A stretch of DNA of 64,000 nucleotides from Enterobacteriaceae bacterium ESL0689 (GTDB lineage: Bacteria; Pseudomonadota; Gammaproteobacteria; Enterobacterales; Enterobacteriaceae): the NCBI GenBank assembly GCA_029433525.1, contig JAQTIF010000001.1, positions 1,116,001 through 1,180,000 on the forward strand, written 5' to 3'. The position numbers and the translations under genes were made by a program. The notes beneath the pieces are model-generated. The model made no database searches. It was not told the DNA's origin and saw only the letters and a list, made by a program, of their open reading frames with translations. Positions 40,288 through 50,342 of this stretch are shown here, piece after piece; within the stretch, counting starts at the first letter, position 1; every line of letters begins with the position of its first letter.

Positions 40288-41787
40288 ATGTCATCAGTTC
40301 CTGACAGAACCAGACAAAAGAGCAATATGATCCCGCATCCCGGATTATGGCTGGCGACGATTGCGGGTCTTAGTATTGTGTTTCTGCCTTCGGCGGAGCA
40401 ATTACCGGTTGCCGGGCAAAATATGATTGCGATACTGGTATTTGCCATTATCGTCTGGATGAGTGAGGCAATGGACTATACCACCAGTGCGATTGTGATC
40501 GCCGTATTAATCATTTCTATGGTTGGCTTTGCGCCGGATATGCAACAACCCGATAGGATACTGGGGACGGCTAAGGCACTGAAGTTAACATTACCTGGCT
40601 TTTCCAGCCCCGCGCTGGCACTGGTGGCGGCGGCGATGTTTATTGCTGCCGCGATGACGATTACCGGGCTGGATAAACGTATTGCGTTGTTTACCATGTC
40701 AAAAACGGGAACCAGTAGTCGCCGGATGCTGACAGGAATTATCATCGTCACCCTTTTATTGAGTCTGGTGGTGCCCAGTGCTACGGCCCGTACTGCCTGT
40801 GTGGTGCCGATTATGATGGGGGTCATCGCCGCCTTTAAAATTGATAAACATTCCCGTCTGGCCGCTTCAATGGTCATTGTAGTTGCCCAGGCGACCAGTA
40901 TCTGGAATGTGGGTATCCAGACTTCAGCAGCACAGAATCTGCTTTCTCTTGGTTTTATCAATAAAACGTTTGGCATCAATCATAGTGTCAGCTGGTTAGA
41001 CTGGTTTCTGGCGGGGGCACCCTGGAGCCTGGCCATGTCTGTCGTGCTCTATTTTGTCGTGCGTAAACGCTTGCCGCCTGAAACGGAAATCATTGCTGGT
41101 GGCAGTGAGGCGATAAACAAAGCACTTCAGGATCTGGGATCAGCAACCGGTAAAGAAAAACGTCTGATAGTCATTTCACTGTTAATGCTTTTTTTGTGGG
41201 CGACCGGTGGAAAATTACACAACATTGACACGACTTCGGTTACGCTTGCCGGGCTGGCAGTCATGCTTCTGCCGGGGATGGGGGTGATGCGCTGGAACGA
41301 TGTTGAACAGCGTGTACACTGGGGGACTTTACTGACCTTCGGTATTGGAATTAGTCTGGGATCGGCGTTACTTGATACCCATGCTGCCGCCTGGATGGCG
41401 GATTATGTCGTAAAAGGCTTTGGTCTTGATAGCTTATCGCCATTGGCGATTTTTGCGATTCTGTCTGCTTTTTTAATTGTTATCCATCTTGGATTTGCTA
41501 GTGCGACCGCGTTGACCTCCGCGTTATTACCGATCTTAATCAGTTTGTTAACCGGTTTGCCATCGGAACTGGGCGTGAACCCTGTCGGGATGACGATTTT
41601 ACTGGCTTTCAGCGTCAGTTTTGGCTTTATTTTACCGATTAATGCCCCACAAAATATGGTTTGCCTGGGTACCGATACTTTCACAGCAAGGCAGTTTACG
41701 GATGTCGGACTTTGGCTCTCACTGGTGGGTTATCTGTTACTACTGATATTGGCGGCCACCTGGTGGAGGATGCTGGGTTTGATATAA
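40288..41787 (+). CDS. DASS/SLC13-family anion symporter
   Basis: Polytopic membrane protein (499 aa, about 11-12 hydrophobic segments) of the divalent anion:sodium symporter family (CitT/TtdT/SdcS relatives). Supporting blocks are SATARTACVVPIMMGVIAA, the SIWNVGIQTSAAQ segment and the C-terminal FILPINAPQNMVCLGTDTF. The start at 40288 has GAGG 5 nt upstream; a GTG at 40282 is less likely. Substrate (C4-dicarboxylate, citrate, tartrate or sulfate) cannot be read from the sequence. It stands alone between AT-rich gaps. Confidence 0.78.
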   Translation: MSSVPDRTRQKSNMIPHPGLWLATIAGLSIVFLPSAEQLPVAGQNMIAILVFAIIVWMSEAMDYTTSAIVIAVLIISMVGFAPDMQQPDRILGTAKALKLTLPGFSSPALALVAAAMFIAAAMTITGLDKRIALFTMSKTGTSSRRMLTGIIIVTLLLSLVVPSATARTACVVPIMMGVIAAFKIDKHSRLAASMVIVVAQATSIWNVGIQTSAAQNLLSLGFINKTFGINHSVSWLDWFLAGAPWSLAMSVVLYFVVRKRLPPETEIIAGGSEAINKALQDLGSATGKEKRLIVISLLMLFLWATGGKLHNIDTTSVTLAGLAVMLLPGMGVMRWNDVEQRVHWGTLLTFGIGISLGSALLDTHAAAWMADYVVKGFGLDSLSPLAIFAILSAFLIVIHLGFASATALTSALLPILISLLTGLPSELGVNPVGMTILLAFSVSFGFILPINAPQNMVCLGTDTFTARQFTDVGLWLSLVGYLLLLILAATWWRMLGLI

Positions 41788-42393
41788 AACAAACATATAT
41801 CTTATTGAAATGATAGCGAATAATTATTATCAGGCACCCATAAACCTGTCAATATGATGTTGCTCATCATTTGTCATCCGCCATCATCCGGTCGGCTTGT
41901 TGCTGAGGTTGTTAAGTAATATGAATGAAAATAATGTCTTAATACGCTATGTTGAAATGTAAATAATTTTATTTAAAATTCAGCGTGCTACAGGAGTAAT
42001 GATAAAAATAAGGTAATATCGCTGGTGTATATTCTGTATGGCCTGTCACTATTGTATTTGCCTGTGAGGTGCTTTATATACGATAATTGAGCAATATTTT
42101 ACCGCTATATTAGCTTATGAAGTAATAAAACTGTTTCAGTTTAGTGTTTCTAAAGTATATGTTATGTAATAATTACATGATCATTAATTAACAAATATTG
42201 ATTTTTGAGATGATATTATTTATAATCTGTTGATTAATTTTGGCTGTAAAGTTGAAAGCGACACTGTAAATTATTTTTAACTCATTGAATAACAAAATTA
42301 AATATAATAACAACTGATGAGGCGCTGTGGCGTAAAAAAGTTATTTTATGGATTCACAAATAAGCAAAATAACGGTAGATTCTGATGTGAAGC
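41788..42393. other. AT-rich region without genes
   Basis: About 600 bp, strongly AT-rich, with no ORF of credible length and no clear terminator behind the transporter. It looks like horizontally acquired or decayed DNA. The last 9 bp (ATGTGAAGC, 42385-42393) are the left target duplication of the miniature element. Confidence 0.5.
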
Positions 42394-42566
42394 GGCTTTG
42401 TTGAATAAATAGATATTATGCTGCGTGCCTACAAAAACATCGGTCTTCCTCAACGTAAAATCAGAAGGTTAAGGTCAGGGTCGGAAGCTTCTCGCAGTAG
42501 AGACCAGCATTTATGACCAAAACAGGTGTGATAAAACAGCATGGTTCACTATTATTCAACAAAGCC
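42394..42566. mobile_element. IS903-like miniature element (MITE), 173 bp
   Basis: Both ends carry the IS903/IS5-family inverted repeat: GGCTTTGTTGAATAA at the left (42394) and its complement TTATTCAACAAAGCC at the right (ending 42566). It is flanked by perfect 9-bp direct repeats ATGTGAAGC (42385-42393 and 42567-42575), the duplication size of IS903. The interior has no transposase, so it is a non-autonomous derivative that moved by transposition in trans. Confidence 0.92.
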
Positions 42567-42785
42567 ATGTGAAGCATGAAAATCGATCAGGATAGAATCA
42601 GAAAACAATCTGTCCGTCAGGAACAACAGATGGCTTGGGTCATGATAAATATAATTTTTTCAAAAGAGTTGTGATGTTGAGAATGTTGTTTATATGTTAA
42701 TCGGTAACATAGCCGCCGGGGTGATGTGCTCTTATGCCGAAAAATACAATATATATCAATCTGGTCACCCAGGGAGTATTTTTTT

Positions 42786-43034
42786 ATGGATGATATCACT
42801 GAATATTGGACAACGGTTGTAAATTATGCTGAATACTACTCGCAATTTTTTACTACTCAGGATCCGATAGAGAAAGCGTTAATAGGTGGTGAACTAATAC
42901 AAGTATGTAATGTAGCGGCAGCTGTTATCATATTTCTTGGCGTATATTACGAAAAACCATTTGTAGATATATTGTTCAGGACTTTTCCTGTATTAATATT
43001 GATTGTCTATATTTATCTAACAAAAAATCCTTAA
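42786..43034 (+). CDS. Small membrane protein, unknown (82 aa)
   Basis: Start at 42786 (MDDITEYWTTVVNYAEYY) with AGGGAG 9 nt upstream; an earlier in-frame ATG at 42726 adds 20 residues without a ribosome site. An acidic/aromatic N-terminal half is followed by two hydrophobic segments (about 43-55 and 65-78, VLILIVYIYL), ending TKNP. It lies in AT-rich accessory DNA beside the miniature element. No family recognised; a phage or immunity-type small membrane protein is possible but unsupported. Confidence 0.5.
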   Translation: MDDITEYWTTVVNYAEYYSQFFTTQDPIEKALIGGELIQVCNVAAAVIIFLGVYYEKPFVDILFRTFPVLILIVYIYLTKNP

Positions 43035-43088
43035 CCGCTTAGCATCTATCACATAAGGTGTTGCTGGCGCAGCCCATCTGATCGATAG

Positions 43089-43150
43089 TGCGGAGAAACC
43101 GCAGTATGTGAGGATTTTGGGCACTGCCGAGGGTCAGAATAGCAAGTAAA
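43089..43150. repeat. Dispersed intergenic repeat, copy A
   Basis: Shares GGAGAA-CCGCAG, a central GATT..GGCACT-like part and CAGAAT-GCAAGT with copy B at 46634-46707. This copy is shorter in the middle by about 12 nt. Neither copy has a credible ORF or inverted-repeat ends. Confidence 0.55.
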
Positions 43151-43240
43151 TTAGCCTGATGGGTGAAACGCTTAATCTGTCAGGCGTTATCAATGTGAGT
43201 TAATAAAGTCACGGATCGGGCGCAGAGACGGCAGAATAGA

Positions 43241-43269
43241 GGTAGTACCTGAAGATTCCAGGTACTACC
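43241..43269. repeat. Perfect 11-bp stem-loop
   Basis: GGTAGTACCTG / CAGGTACTACC with a 7-nt loop, in the 366-bp gap (43035-43400) between the small membrane protein and the convergent receptor gene. CTTTGT follows on the plus side, too weak a T-run for a confident terminator. Confidence 0.5.
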
Positions 43270-43353
43270 CTTTGTCAGTGCTGTCAATAATGAGAAGCAG
43301 GTACTTCCTGGATGGTTATTGACAACAAATAAAGCGTCTACTTCTGTCAAACA

Positions 43354-43382
43354 CCTCTCCGCAATCTGAAATGCCGGAGAGG
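43354..43382 (-). terminator. Hairpin downstream of the second TonB receptor
   Basis: CCTCTCCG / CGGAGAGG (8 bp, 13-nt loop), 18 bp after the receptor stop and followed on the minus strand by TGTTTG. Probable terminator or 3' stabilising hairpin. Confidence 0.55.
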
Positions 43383-43400
43383 TTATCTATTGGCAAATCA

Positions 43401-45770
43401 TCAGAAATCAATATTCAGACCCATTTGCCAGGTACGTCCTGGCATAACAGAGAGTGCTTTATTGTAAGCATCCTGATTAGTCGTTGTTTCAAGCGTACGG
43501 CTGCTCAGATAATCCCAGTATTTACGATCCGTGATGTTATAAACACCGCCATTTAAACGCACATTTTTAGCCACCTGCCACCAGGCCGTCCAGTCCAGCA
43601 GACCATAACCGGGAACCCGCATATACTCTTTCGTTGTCTGCGTTATCGCTGAACCGGTGTTAGGATAAGACTCACGACTGGTTGCCGTGGCGCGTTTGCC
43701 TTTAACAAAAGTCGCGGTCAGTGCGGTACCATAGCGTTTTGCCGGATCATCCCAGGCGATGCCAGTGATGGCCTTCATGGGAGCAACGCTGTCAATATCT
43801 ACATATCTGTCGCCAAGGTAACTGGATTTCGCTTTCCCTTCATTATAGCCATAAGCAAGCGTCGCACTCAGACCATTAACCTCTTCAAACCAGGTGCCAA
43901 AGTTGAATCTGGAACTGATTTCCCCCCCATAGATAAAGGCGGAATCACGGTTTTCTGTCTGGAAGATGGTATGAATATTCGAGGGCACATGAGTGAAACG
44001 GTCTGGGTTATTGGCACGGGTATAACGGTTGTAGGCCATGAAGTTTTTGTAACTGTTGTAAAACAGCGCACTTCGCAGGGTGATCCCCTCAACCATTTCT
44101 CCTTTCATGCCCCACTCGACGTTATTGCTGGTTTCGGTATCTAAATCGGTATTACCGATAAGTGCATACTGCGCACGGTCAGCATAAGTGGAGTTCAGGT
44201 TCCAGGAGCCATATAACTGGCTGGCATTCGGAAATTCGGCCCCGCGCTTGTACTGTATATAGGTCATCAGTTGTGGGGTGATGTCATATTGAAATGCCAG
44301 TGAGGGGAGTGCCTGGGTATCGCTATTCTTACCGTACAGATTCGCGGCAGCGGCAGGGGTTAAACTGGTACTATTGGCCGACAGGCTTTGCAGATTCTGT
44401 GGCTTTGTCGACTGATAAACAACACGAACCCCAGGGATCACGGCAAAGTTATGGCTATCAATATCGAAATTGATTTTATCCTGAATGAAACCGCCTAATA
44501 TATTACTGCGGCTATCCGCTTCTGGCTGCATGATTTTACCGGTACTGGCGGGTGCCGGTTCCTGGCTAAAGGGGCGTTTGGTTTTAACCGTGCTGGCATT
44601 TAACCCGGCGCTTAAATCGTGACGGTCAATTGATTTCATCAATGCTGTCTGGATACCCCAGGTATCCGTATCGTAACTGGAGGCATCGATTTCTGGCGTA
44701 CCAGTACTGACGTTGGGCATATGTGTCCAGTCATGAGCTTCAGTATGCTGGTAATAGACTTTGGTTGACATATTGTCTAAGAAGGTATTCATCGGGGTCC
44801 AGTCATCTTTTACACTGACGCCCCAGCGTCGGGTCTGACTGGTTTGCTCCGCCCGCCCAAGAATGGTACTGCCGGAGCCATTCCAGCTATCGAAATGGGT
44901 ATGGTTCGTTTTATGATAATAATCAAGGGTGCCGGTCAGTTTGTACTGATCGCTGGGTTGCCAGATGCCTGAAGTTAAAAATGCATCAGAGTGCCAGTTG
45001 GCTGGATAGGCGCTGAGTTCCTTGCTATTGGTTGTTGTTTCCTGACCATCACGACGACTGAAGACAAAAATGCCACGCAGATATTCATCTCCGGCGGCGG
45101 CAGTTATGCCGTTGTGCCAGCTACGATCGGCGGAATCATAACCACTGCGGTAACCAAATGCGCTGTTTTTCCCCGGATACAGATAGTTATCTGCTGATTT
45201 TGGCTGGAAGGAGACATTACCGCCAATCGAAGTGTTAGCCGTTTCTGTTGAAGTGGCACCGGACTGAATATCGACACTACTGTACATGTAAGGATCGATA
45301 TAATCACGGCCGATACCAAAACTGTTAAGTCCGCCACGACCGGCGTATCCACGTCCGGTGGCATTCGGCTGTGCGATACCATCGACATCAATACTGACAC
45401 GGTTGCTTTCAAGGCCGCGAATGTTATAGCCGGTATAACCGCCACGGTCAAAACCACTCTTGCCATTGCCGGAGCCGCCCGCGGCGCCTGTTGCGCTAAT
45501 TAATGGTTCGTAGCGCATAATTGTGCCAAAATCATTGCCGCCCTTATCCTGCAGTTGCTGGGCGCTGAGTGAATGTTCGTTGCCTGCTTTCATTGTCAGC
45601 GCGGGAGCGGTAACGATCATCTGCTCGTTAGTGTCAGATGTGGTATCCCGATCTGGCGTGGGTGTTATGGTCTCTGATGCCGCTGAGCAGGGGTGATACA
45701 ACGCTGCCAGCAAAGAGGTAACCAGTAAACTTTTCCTGAACCACATCGGTGATGGAGTGGATTTATGCAT
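43401..45770 (-). CDS. TonB-dependent outer-membrane receptor (heme/hemoprotein type)
   Basis: 789-aa receptor: signal peptide ending near CSAAS, TonB box-like EQMIVTAP, plug domain (NIRGLESNRVSIDVDGIAQP, SVDIQSGATSTETANTSIGG), then a large barrel ending in MGLNIDF. The C-terminal YNITDRKYWDYLSSRTLE and overall layout resemble the hemoglobin/transferrin/lactoferrin-type receptors. The ligand is not certain; other iron sources are possible. It stands alone, has its own Fur box, and is unlike the receptor at 3572-5698. Confidence 0.82.
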   Translation of the reverse strand: MHKSTPSPMWFRKSLLVTSLLAALYHPCSAASETITPTPDRDTTSDTNEQMIVTAPALTMKAGNEHSLSAQQLQDKGGNDFGTIMRYEPLISATGAAGGSGNGKSGFDRGGYTGYNIRGLESNRVSIDVDGIAQPNATGRGYAGRGGLNSFGIGRDYIDPYMYSSVDIQSGATSTETANTSIGGNVSFQPKSADNYLYPGKNSAFGYRSGYDSADRSWHNGITAAAGDEYLRGIFVFSRRDGQETTTNSKELSAYPANWHSDAFLTSGIWQPSDQYKLTGTLDYYHKTNHTHFDSWNGSGSTILGRAEQTSQTRRWGVSVKDDWTPMNTFLDNMSTKVYYQHTEAHDWTHMPNVSTGTPEIDASSYDTDTWGIQTALMKSIDRHDLSAGLNASTVKTKRPFSQEPAPASTGKIMQPEADSRSNILGGFIQDKINFDIDSHNFAVIPGVRVVYQSTKPQNLQSLSANSTSLTPAAAANLYGKNSDTQALPSLAFQYDITPQLMTYIQYKRGAEFPNASQLYGSWNLNSTYADRAQYALIGNTDLDTETSNNVEWGMKGEMVEGITLRSALFYNSYKNFMAYNRYTRANNPDRFTHVPSNIHTIFQTENRDSAFIYGGEISSRFNFGTWFEEVNGLSATLAYGYNEGKAKSSYLGDRYVDIDSVAPMKAITGIAWDDPAKRYGTALTATFVKGKRATATSRESYPNTGSAITQTTKEYMRVPGYGLLDWTAWWQVAKNVRLNGGVYNITDRKYWDYLSSRTLETTTNQDAYNKALSVMPGRTWQMGLNIDF

Positions 45771-45900
45771 AGTATCAACTATCCCCTGATTCTTATTAGT
45801 ATGCGCTCACATAATGCTTCCAGACTGATATTTTTATTTTTGCCAGTGAATTTTCAGTTTTCCTTCACCGGTGCTTACTGCTTGTATTTATAACAAAAAT

Positions 45901-45919
45901 AATAATGATAGTGATTTTT
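45901..45919. promoter_or_regulatory. Fur box upstream of the second TonB receptor
   Basis: AATAATGATAGTGATTTTT matches the core of the Fur consensus (ATAATGATA plus a degenerate right half), 131 bp upstream of the receptor start and 144 bp from divergent ygbA. Confidence 0.6.
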
Positions 45920-46062
45920 ATTTGCAACAGGATATTGGGATCTTGCGGAAGAATTTACCATTGAGATGAAGACGGTATCGGATCGGCAATTAAGAGAAAA
46001 TCGCTATCTCCTGTGTTATAAAGGTCTATTATTTTTACATCTTTAATGGATAAGGAAGTACG

Positions 46063-46407
46063 ATGACCGGGTCGCGGATAAAACGAGAAAAACGCACGAT
46101 CCAAAAAATGATATTGCTTTATCAACATCGCAGTCCGGATGCTATCGCCGATGCTGAACATTATCAGACGCTAAATGATTATGCTGATAAGCGGCTGGAT
46201 AAATGTATTTTTGGGGAGCAAAAACCTGCCTGTAAACAGTGCCCATTGCATTGTTACCAGCCAGCGAAACGTGACGAAATGAAGCAGATTATGCGCTGGG
46301 CTGGGCCACGCATGATCTGGCGTCATCCGCTGCTCACCGTTCTTCATTTGCTTGATGACCAACGCCCGGTTCCGGAACTTCCTGAAAAGTACCAGCCCAA
46401 AAAATAA
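46063..46407 (+). CDS. ygbA: YgbA, nitrous oxide-stimulated promoter family
   Basis: 114-aa cysteine-rich protein of the YgbA family, part of the nitric-oxide-responsive NsrR regulon in E. coli. The DKCIFGEQKPACKQCPLHCY block holds four cysteines, followed by RWAGPRMIWRHPLLTVLHLL. AAGGA precedes the ATG. I could not identify an NsrR site. It is divergent from the second TonB receptor; its E. coli neighbours (mutS, rpoS) are absent. Confidence 0.87.
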   Translation: MTGSRIKREKRTIQKMILLYQHRSPDAIADAEHYQTLNDYADKRLDKCIFGEQKPACKQCPLHCYQPAKRDEMKQIMRWAGPRMIWRHPLLTVLHLLDDQRPVPELPEKYQPKK

Positions 46408-46633
46408 GCGATCTTTTTATCCCGACAGTCACTGAGATATTGACCGGCATTGAGCCAGATTGCGGGGATCGGGTTCTTTTTTCACATTGATACTGACGGG
46501 AGCAGTTGGGAATTATCATGGATGAAAAGAAAAGCGGATCGGACAGATAACAGGATTGCTGCTTTCCTGCTGACACTGGTATGCTTATTATCAGCGTCTG
46601 ATCACCCGCCACCGCCAGCCTGGACACGAACAG

Positions 46634-46707
46634 CGTGGAGAAGCCGCAGCGCACAGCGAGTGCGTAACGATTCCGGCCACTCCTGTGGGCCAGAATGGCA
46701 AGTGAAA
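46634..46707. repeat. Dispersed intergenic repeat, copy B
   Basis: Counterpart of copy A at 43089-43150, here with the insert CGCACAGCGAGTGCG in the middle. It sits in the 353-bp ygbA-mltB gap (46408-46760). A 99-codon ORF crosses this gap, but it has no ribosome site or family, and I do not call it. Confidence 0.55.
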
Positions 46708-46760
46708 GCGGTCAGGCATCAAGCCCTGTTTATTGCTGAAATTGATTAAATGGATGTCTC

Positions 46761-47837
46761 ATGCTGAAGCGTTACTACCTTGCCTTATTTCCTCTGTGTA
46801 TTCTCGTCGCCGCCTGTAGCGATAATTCGATGTTGACGCCGGAAAGCGAAACGGTGAAAGAGGGCGGGAAGTTTGTGCTGGAGCCACAACATAACGTGAT
46901 GATCATGGAGGGGGATTTCGCTGGTAATCCGGCAGCAGAAAAGTTCATTAATGATATGGTGAACAAGCATGGTTTTGACCGACAGCAACTGCATGAAATA
47001 CTGTCTCAGGCGAAAAATCTGGATTATGTTCTGCGTCTGATGGATCGCCAGGCACCGGCTAAACCCACGGTATCGGGACCGAATGGTGCCTGGTTACGCT
47101 ACCGGAAACAATTTATCACCGCTGATAATGTGCAAAATGGCGTCGCGTTCTGGGATCAGTATCAGGATGCGCTTAACCGTGCGTGGCAGATTTACGGTGT
47201 GCCACCGGAAATTATTGTTGGCATTATCGGTGTTGAAACCCGCTGGGGACGGGTGATGGGCAAAACCCGGATTCTGGATGCGCTGGCAACACTTGCCTTT
47301 AATTATCCCCGACGTGCGGAGTATTTCACCAGCGAACTGGAAACCTTTCTGTTAATGGCACGCAATGAACAGGATGATCCCATGGATCTTAAAGGCTCAT
47401 TTGCTGGTGCGATGGGATACGGTCAGTTTATGCCCTCTTCCTACAAACAGTATGCCGTAGATTTTAATGGTGACGGACATATTAATTTATGGGATCCGGT
47501 GGATGCAATTGGTAGTGTGGCGAACTATTTTAAGCAGCATGGCTGGGTGAGTGGCGATATTGTGGCCGTCCAGGCACAAGGTAAGGCAGCCGGAATGGAA
47601 CATGGCTTTAAAACCCGCTATAGCCTTTCACAACTTGCGGCAGCGGGGCTGATACCAACCCAGTCACTACGGCATCATCAGCAAGCCAGCTTACTGAGAC
47701 TGGATATGGGCAGCAGTTACCAGTACTGGTACGGATTACCGAACTTCTACACCATCACTCGTTACAATCACAGTACCCATTATGCGATGGCTGTCTGGCA
47801 GCTGGGTCTGGCGGTGGCACAAGCACGTACCCGATGA
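46761..47837 (+). CDS. mltB: Membrane-bound lytic murein transglycosylase B
   Basis: Outer-membrane lipoprotein that cleaves peptidoglycan to 1,6-anhydromuropeptides. Lipobox LVAAC with Cys19; the catalytic glutamate lies in GVETRWGRVMGKTRILDAL; SFAGAMGYGQFMPSSY and the DFNGDGHINLWDP calcium-binding loop are typical. The 358 aa are near E. coli (361). It is followed by pncC and recA, as in E. coli. Confidence 0.96.
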   Translation: MLKRYYLALFPLCILVAACSDNSMLTPESETVKEGGKFVLEPQHNVMIMEGDFAGNPAAEKFINDMVNKHGFDRQQLHEILSQAKNLDYVLRLMDRQAPAKPTVSGPNGAWLRYRKQFITADNVQNGVAFWDQYQDALNRAWQIYGVPPEIIVGIIGVETRWGRVMGKTRILDALATLAFNYPRRAEYFTSELETFLLMARNEQDDPMDLKGSFAGAMGYGQFMPSSYKQYAVDFNGDGHINLWDPVDAIGSVANYFKQHGWVSGDIVAVQAQGKAAGMEHGFKTRYSLSQLAAAGLIPTQSLRHHQQASLLRLDMGSSYQYWYGLPNFYTITRYNHSTHYAMAVWQLGLAVAQARTR

Positions 47838-47998
47838 TCTTTTGCGCCAACTCCTTCATATAATGATGCGCCATTGCCAGGACAGCGCTGTGTCGTCGCC
47901 TGTTCTGCGACGTTTGTCGTAAATTAATCACGCCATCATGACATGGCCATCAAAGATGCTATCTTTGATGGCTTTCTTCTGACAGAGGTGAGGTAATA

Positions 47999-48496
47999 AT
48001 GACCGATCTGGAATTGATGCAACTGAGCGAACGAGTTGGACTGAAGCTTAAAGCTCAGGGGGCGACGGTCACCACCGCAGAATCCTGTACCGGTGGCTGG
48101 ATCGCAAAAGTGTTAACCGATATCGCCGGGAGCTCCGCATGGTTCGCCCAGGGTACAGTCACTTACAGTAATGAAGCCAAATCACAGCTACTGGGTGTCA
48201 GCAAAGAGACCTTACGGATATACGGTGCGGTCAGCGCAGAAGTGGTTGCTGAAATGGCCGCGGGTGCATTGCGTGTAGCCGGTGCCACCTATGCCATTTC
48301 GGTCAGTGGTATCGCCGGGCCAGATGGCGGTAGTGCTGAAAAGCCCGTTGGTACAGTCTGGTTTGGCATCGCGGGAGATAATGGACAAAGCATTACCCAA
48401 TGCGAACGCTTTGTTGGCGGGAGGGAGGCAGTGCGCCGTCAGGCCACGGCATATGCACTACAATTTCTCTGGCGACAATTTTTACAAAATGCTTGA
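47999..48496 (+). CDS. pncC: Nicotinamide-nucleotide amidohydrolase PncC
   Basis: Deamidates NMN to NaMN in the pyridine nucleotide cycle (CinA C-terminal family). TTAESCTGGWIAKVLTDIAG and SVSGIAGPDGG are family signatures. The 165 aa equal E. coli. Its TGA stop overlaps the recA -35 hexamer. Confidence 0.96.
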   Translation: MTDLELMQLSERVGLKLKAQGATVTTAESCTGGWIAKVLTDIAGSSAWFAQGTVTYSNEAKSQLLGVSKETLRIYGAVSAEVVAEMAAGALRVAGATYAISVSGIAGPDGGSAEKPVGTVWFGIAGDNGQSITQCERFVGGREAVRRQATAYALQFLWRQFLQNA

Positions 48497-48520
48497 TACT
48501 GTATAGCTATACAGTATAAT
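48493..48520 (+). promoter_or_regulatory. recA promoter
   Basis: TTGATA (48493-48498), a 16-bp spacer and TATAAT (48515-48520). This is the same architecture as E. coli recA, with the LexA operator filling the spacer. Confidence 0.93.
48497..48516. promoter_or_regulatory. LexA (SOS) box of recA
   Basis: TACTGTATAGCTATACAGTA is a perfect palindrome matching the LexA consensus CTGT-N8-ACAG. LexA bound here would cover both promoter hexamers. Confidence 0.96.
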
Positions 48521-48529
48521 CATGGCTAA

Positions 48530-49639
<1,110 letters not shown>

Positions 49640-49661
49640 TGGTGTGCTGAAAAGAATCGAC

Positions 49662-49691
49662 AAGGGCTGCAATGTAGCCCTTTGTTTTTTT
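49662..49691 (+). terminator. Terminator between recA and recX
   Basis: AAGGGCT / AGCCCTT stem followed by TGTTTTTTT. As in E. coli, recX would be made by readthrough, keeping RecX low relative to RecA. Confidence 0.88.
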
Positions 49692-49707
49692 GATTACTGA
49701 GGCACTT

Positions 49708-50211
49708 GTGACTGAACTTTTACCGCGCCAGGACAGCGCTGCCTCCTGTTTGCGGGAGCGTGCGGTGCGTATTCTGGCGCTACGTGACCATAGCGAACAA
49801 CAATTACGGCGTAAACTGGCTACACCAGTATGGAATAAAAACGACCTGAAGAGCGTCCCAGTGACGCCAGAAGAGATAGATAACATTATCCACTGGTGTT
49901 TCGCCAACCATTATCTGGATGATGAGCGCTTCGCGCGCCAGTTTATTGTCAGCCGTAGCCGTAAGGGCTATGGCCCCGTGCGTATCCGCCAGGAACTTCA
50001 GCAAAAGGGTGTTGACAATAACATCGTGGATATTGCCATACGGGCATGTGATATTGACTGGATTGCGCTCGCGAAAGAACAAATACAACGCAAATATGGG
50101 CAAACTCTGCCGACAATGTTTTCCGAAAAGGTTAAAATACAGCGTTTTTTGCTGTATCGTGGCTTTGTTATGGAAAATATTCAGGATATCTGGCGAAATT
50201 TTGTAGATTGA
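49708..50211 (+). CDS. recX: RecA regulator RecX
   Basis: Inhibits RecA filament growth. The start is GTG at 49708 with GAGG 5 nt upstream; a TTG at 49690 lies inside the terminator. [36 protein letters not shown] and [14 protein letters not shown] are RecX signatures. The 167 aa match E. coli (166). Confidence 0.95.
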   Translation: MTELLPRQDSAASCLRERAVRILALRDHSEQQLRRKLATPVWNKNDLKSVPVTPEEIDNIIHWCFANHYLDDERFARQFIVSRSRKGYGPVRIRQELQQKGVDNNIVDIAIRACDIDWIALAKEQIQRKYGQTLPTMFSEKVKIQRFLLYRGFVMENIQDIWRNFVD

Positions 50212-50342
50212 GCTGTCAGGGATTTTACTTCCCTGTCAGGAAAACTTATCTTATTCCCATCTTATTTTCGTAAGGAATCCTGCTGGCTGAAGAGATGTAT
50301 CGGTGGCCAGCAATATCTTATTAGCTTGATTTCAGGACAATT

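Noticed and set aside
42394-42566. A full insertion sequence
   Set aside because: Only 173 bp lie between the inverted repeats, with no transposase fragment recognisable.
46450-46749. 99-codon plus-strand ORF before mltB
   Set aside because: No ribosome site, low-complexity Pro/Arg translation, and it runs through dispersed repeat copy B.
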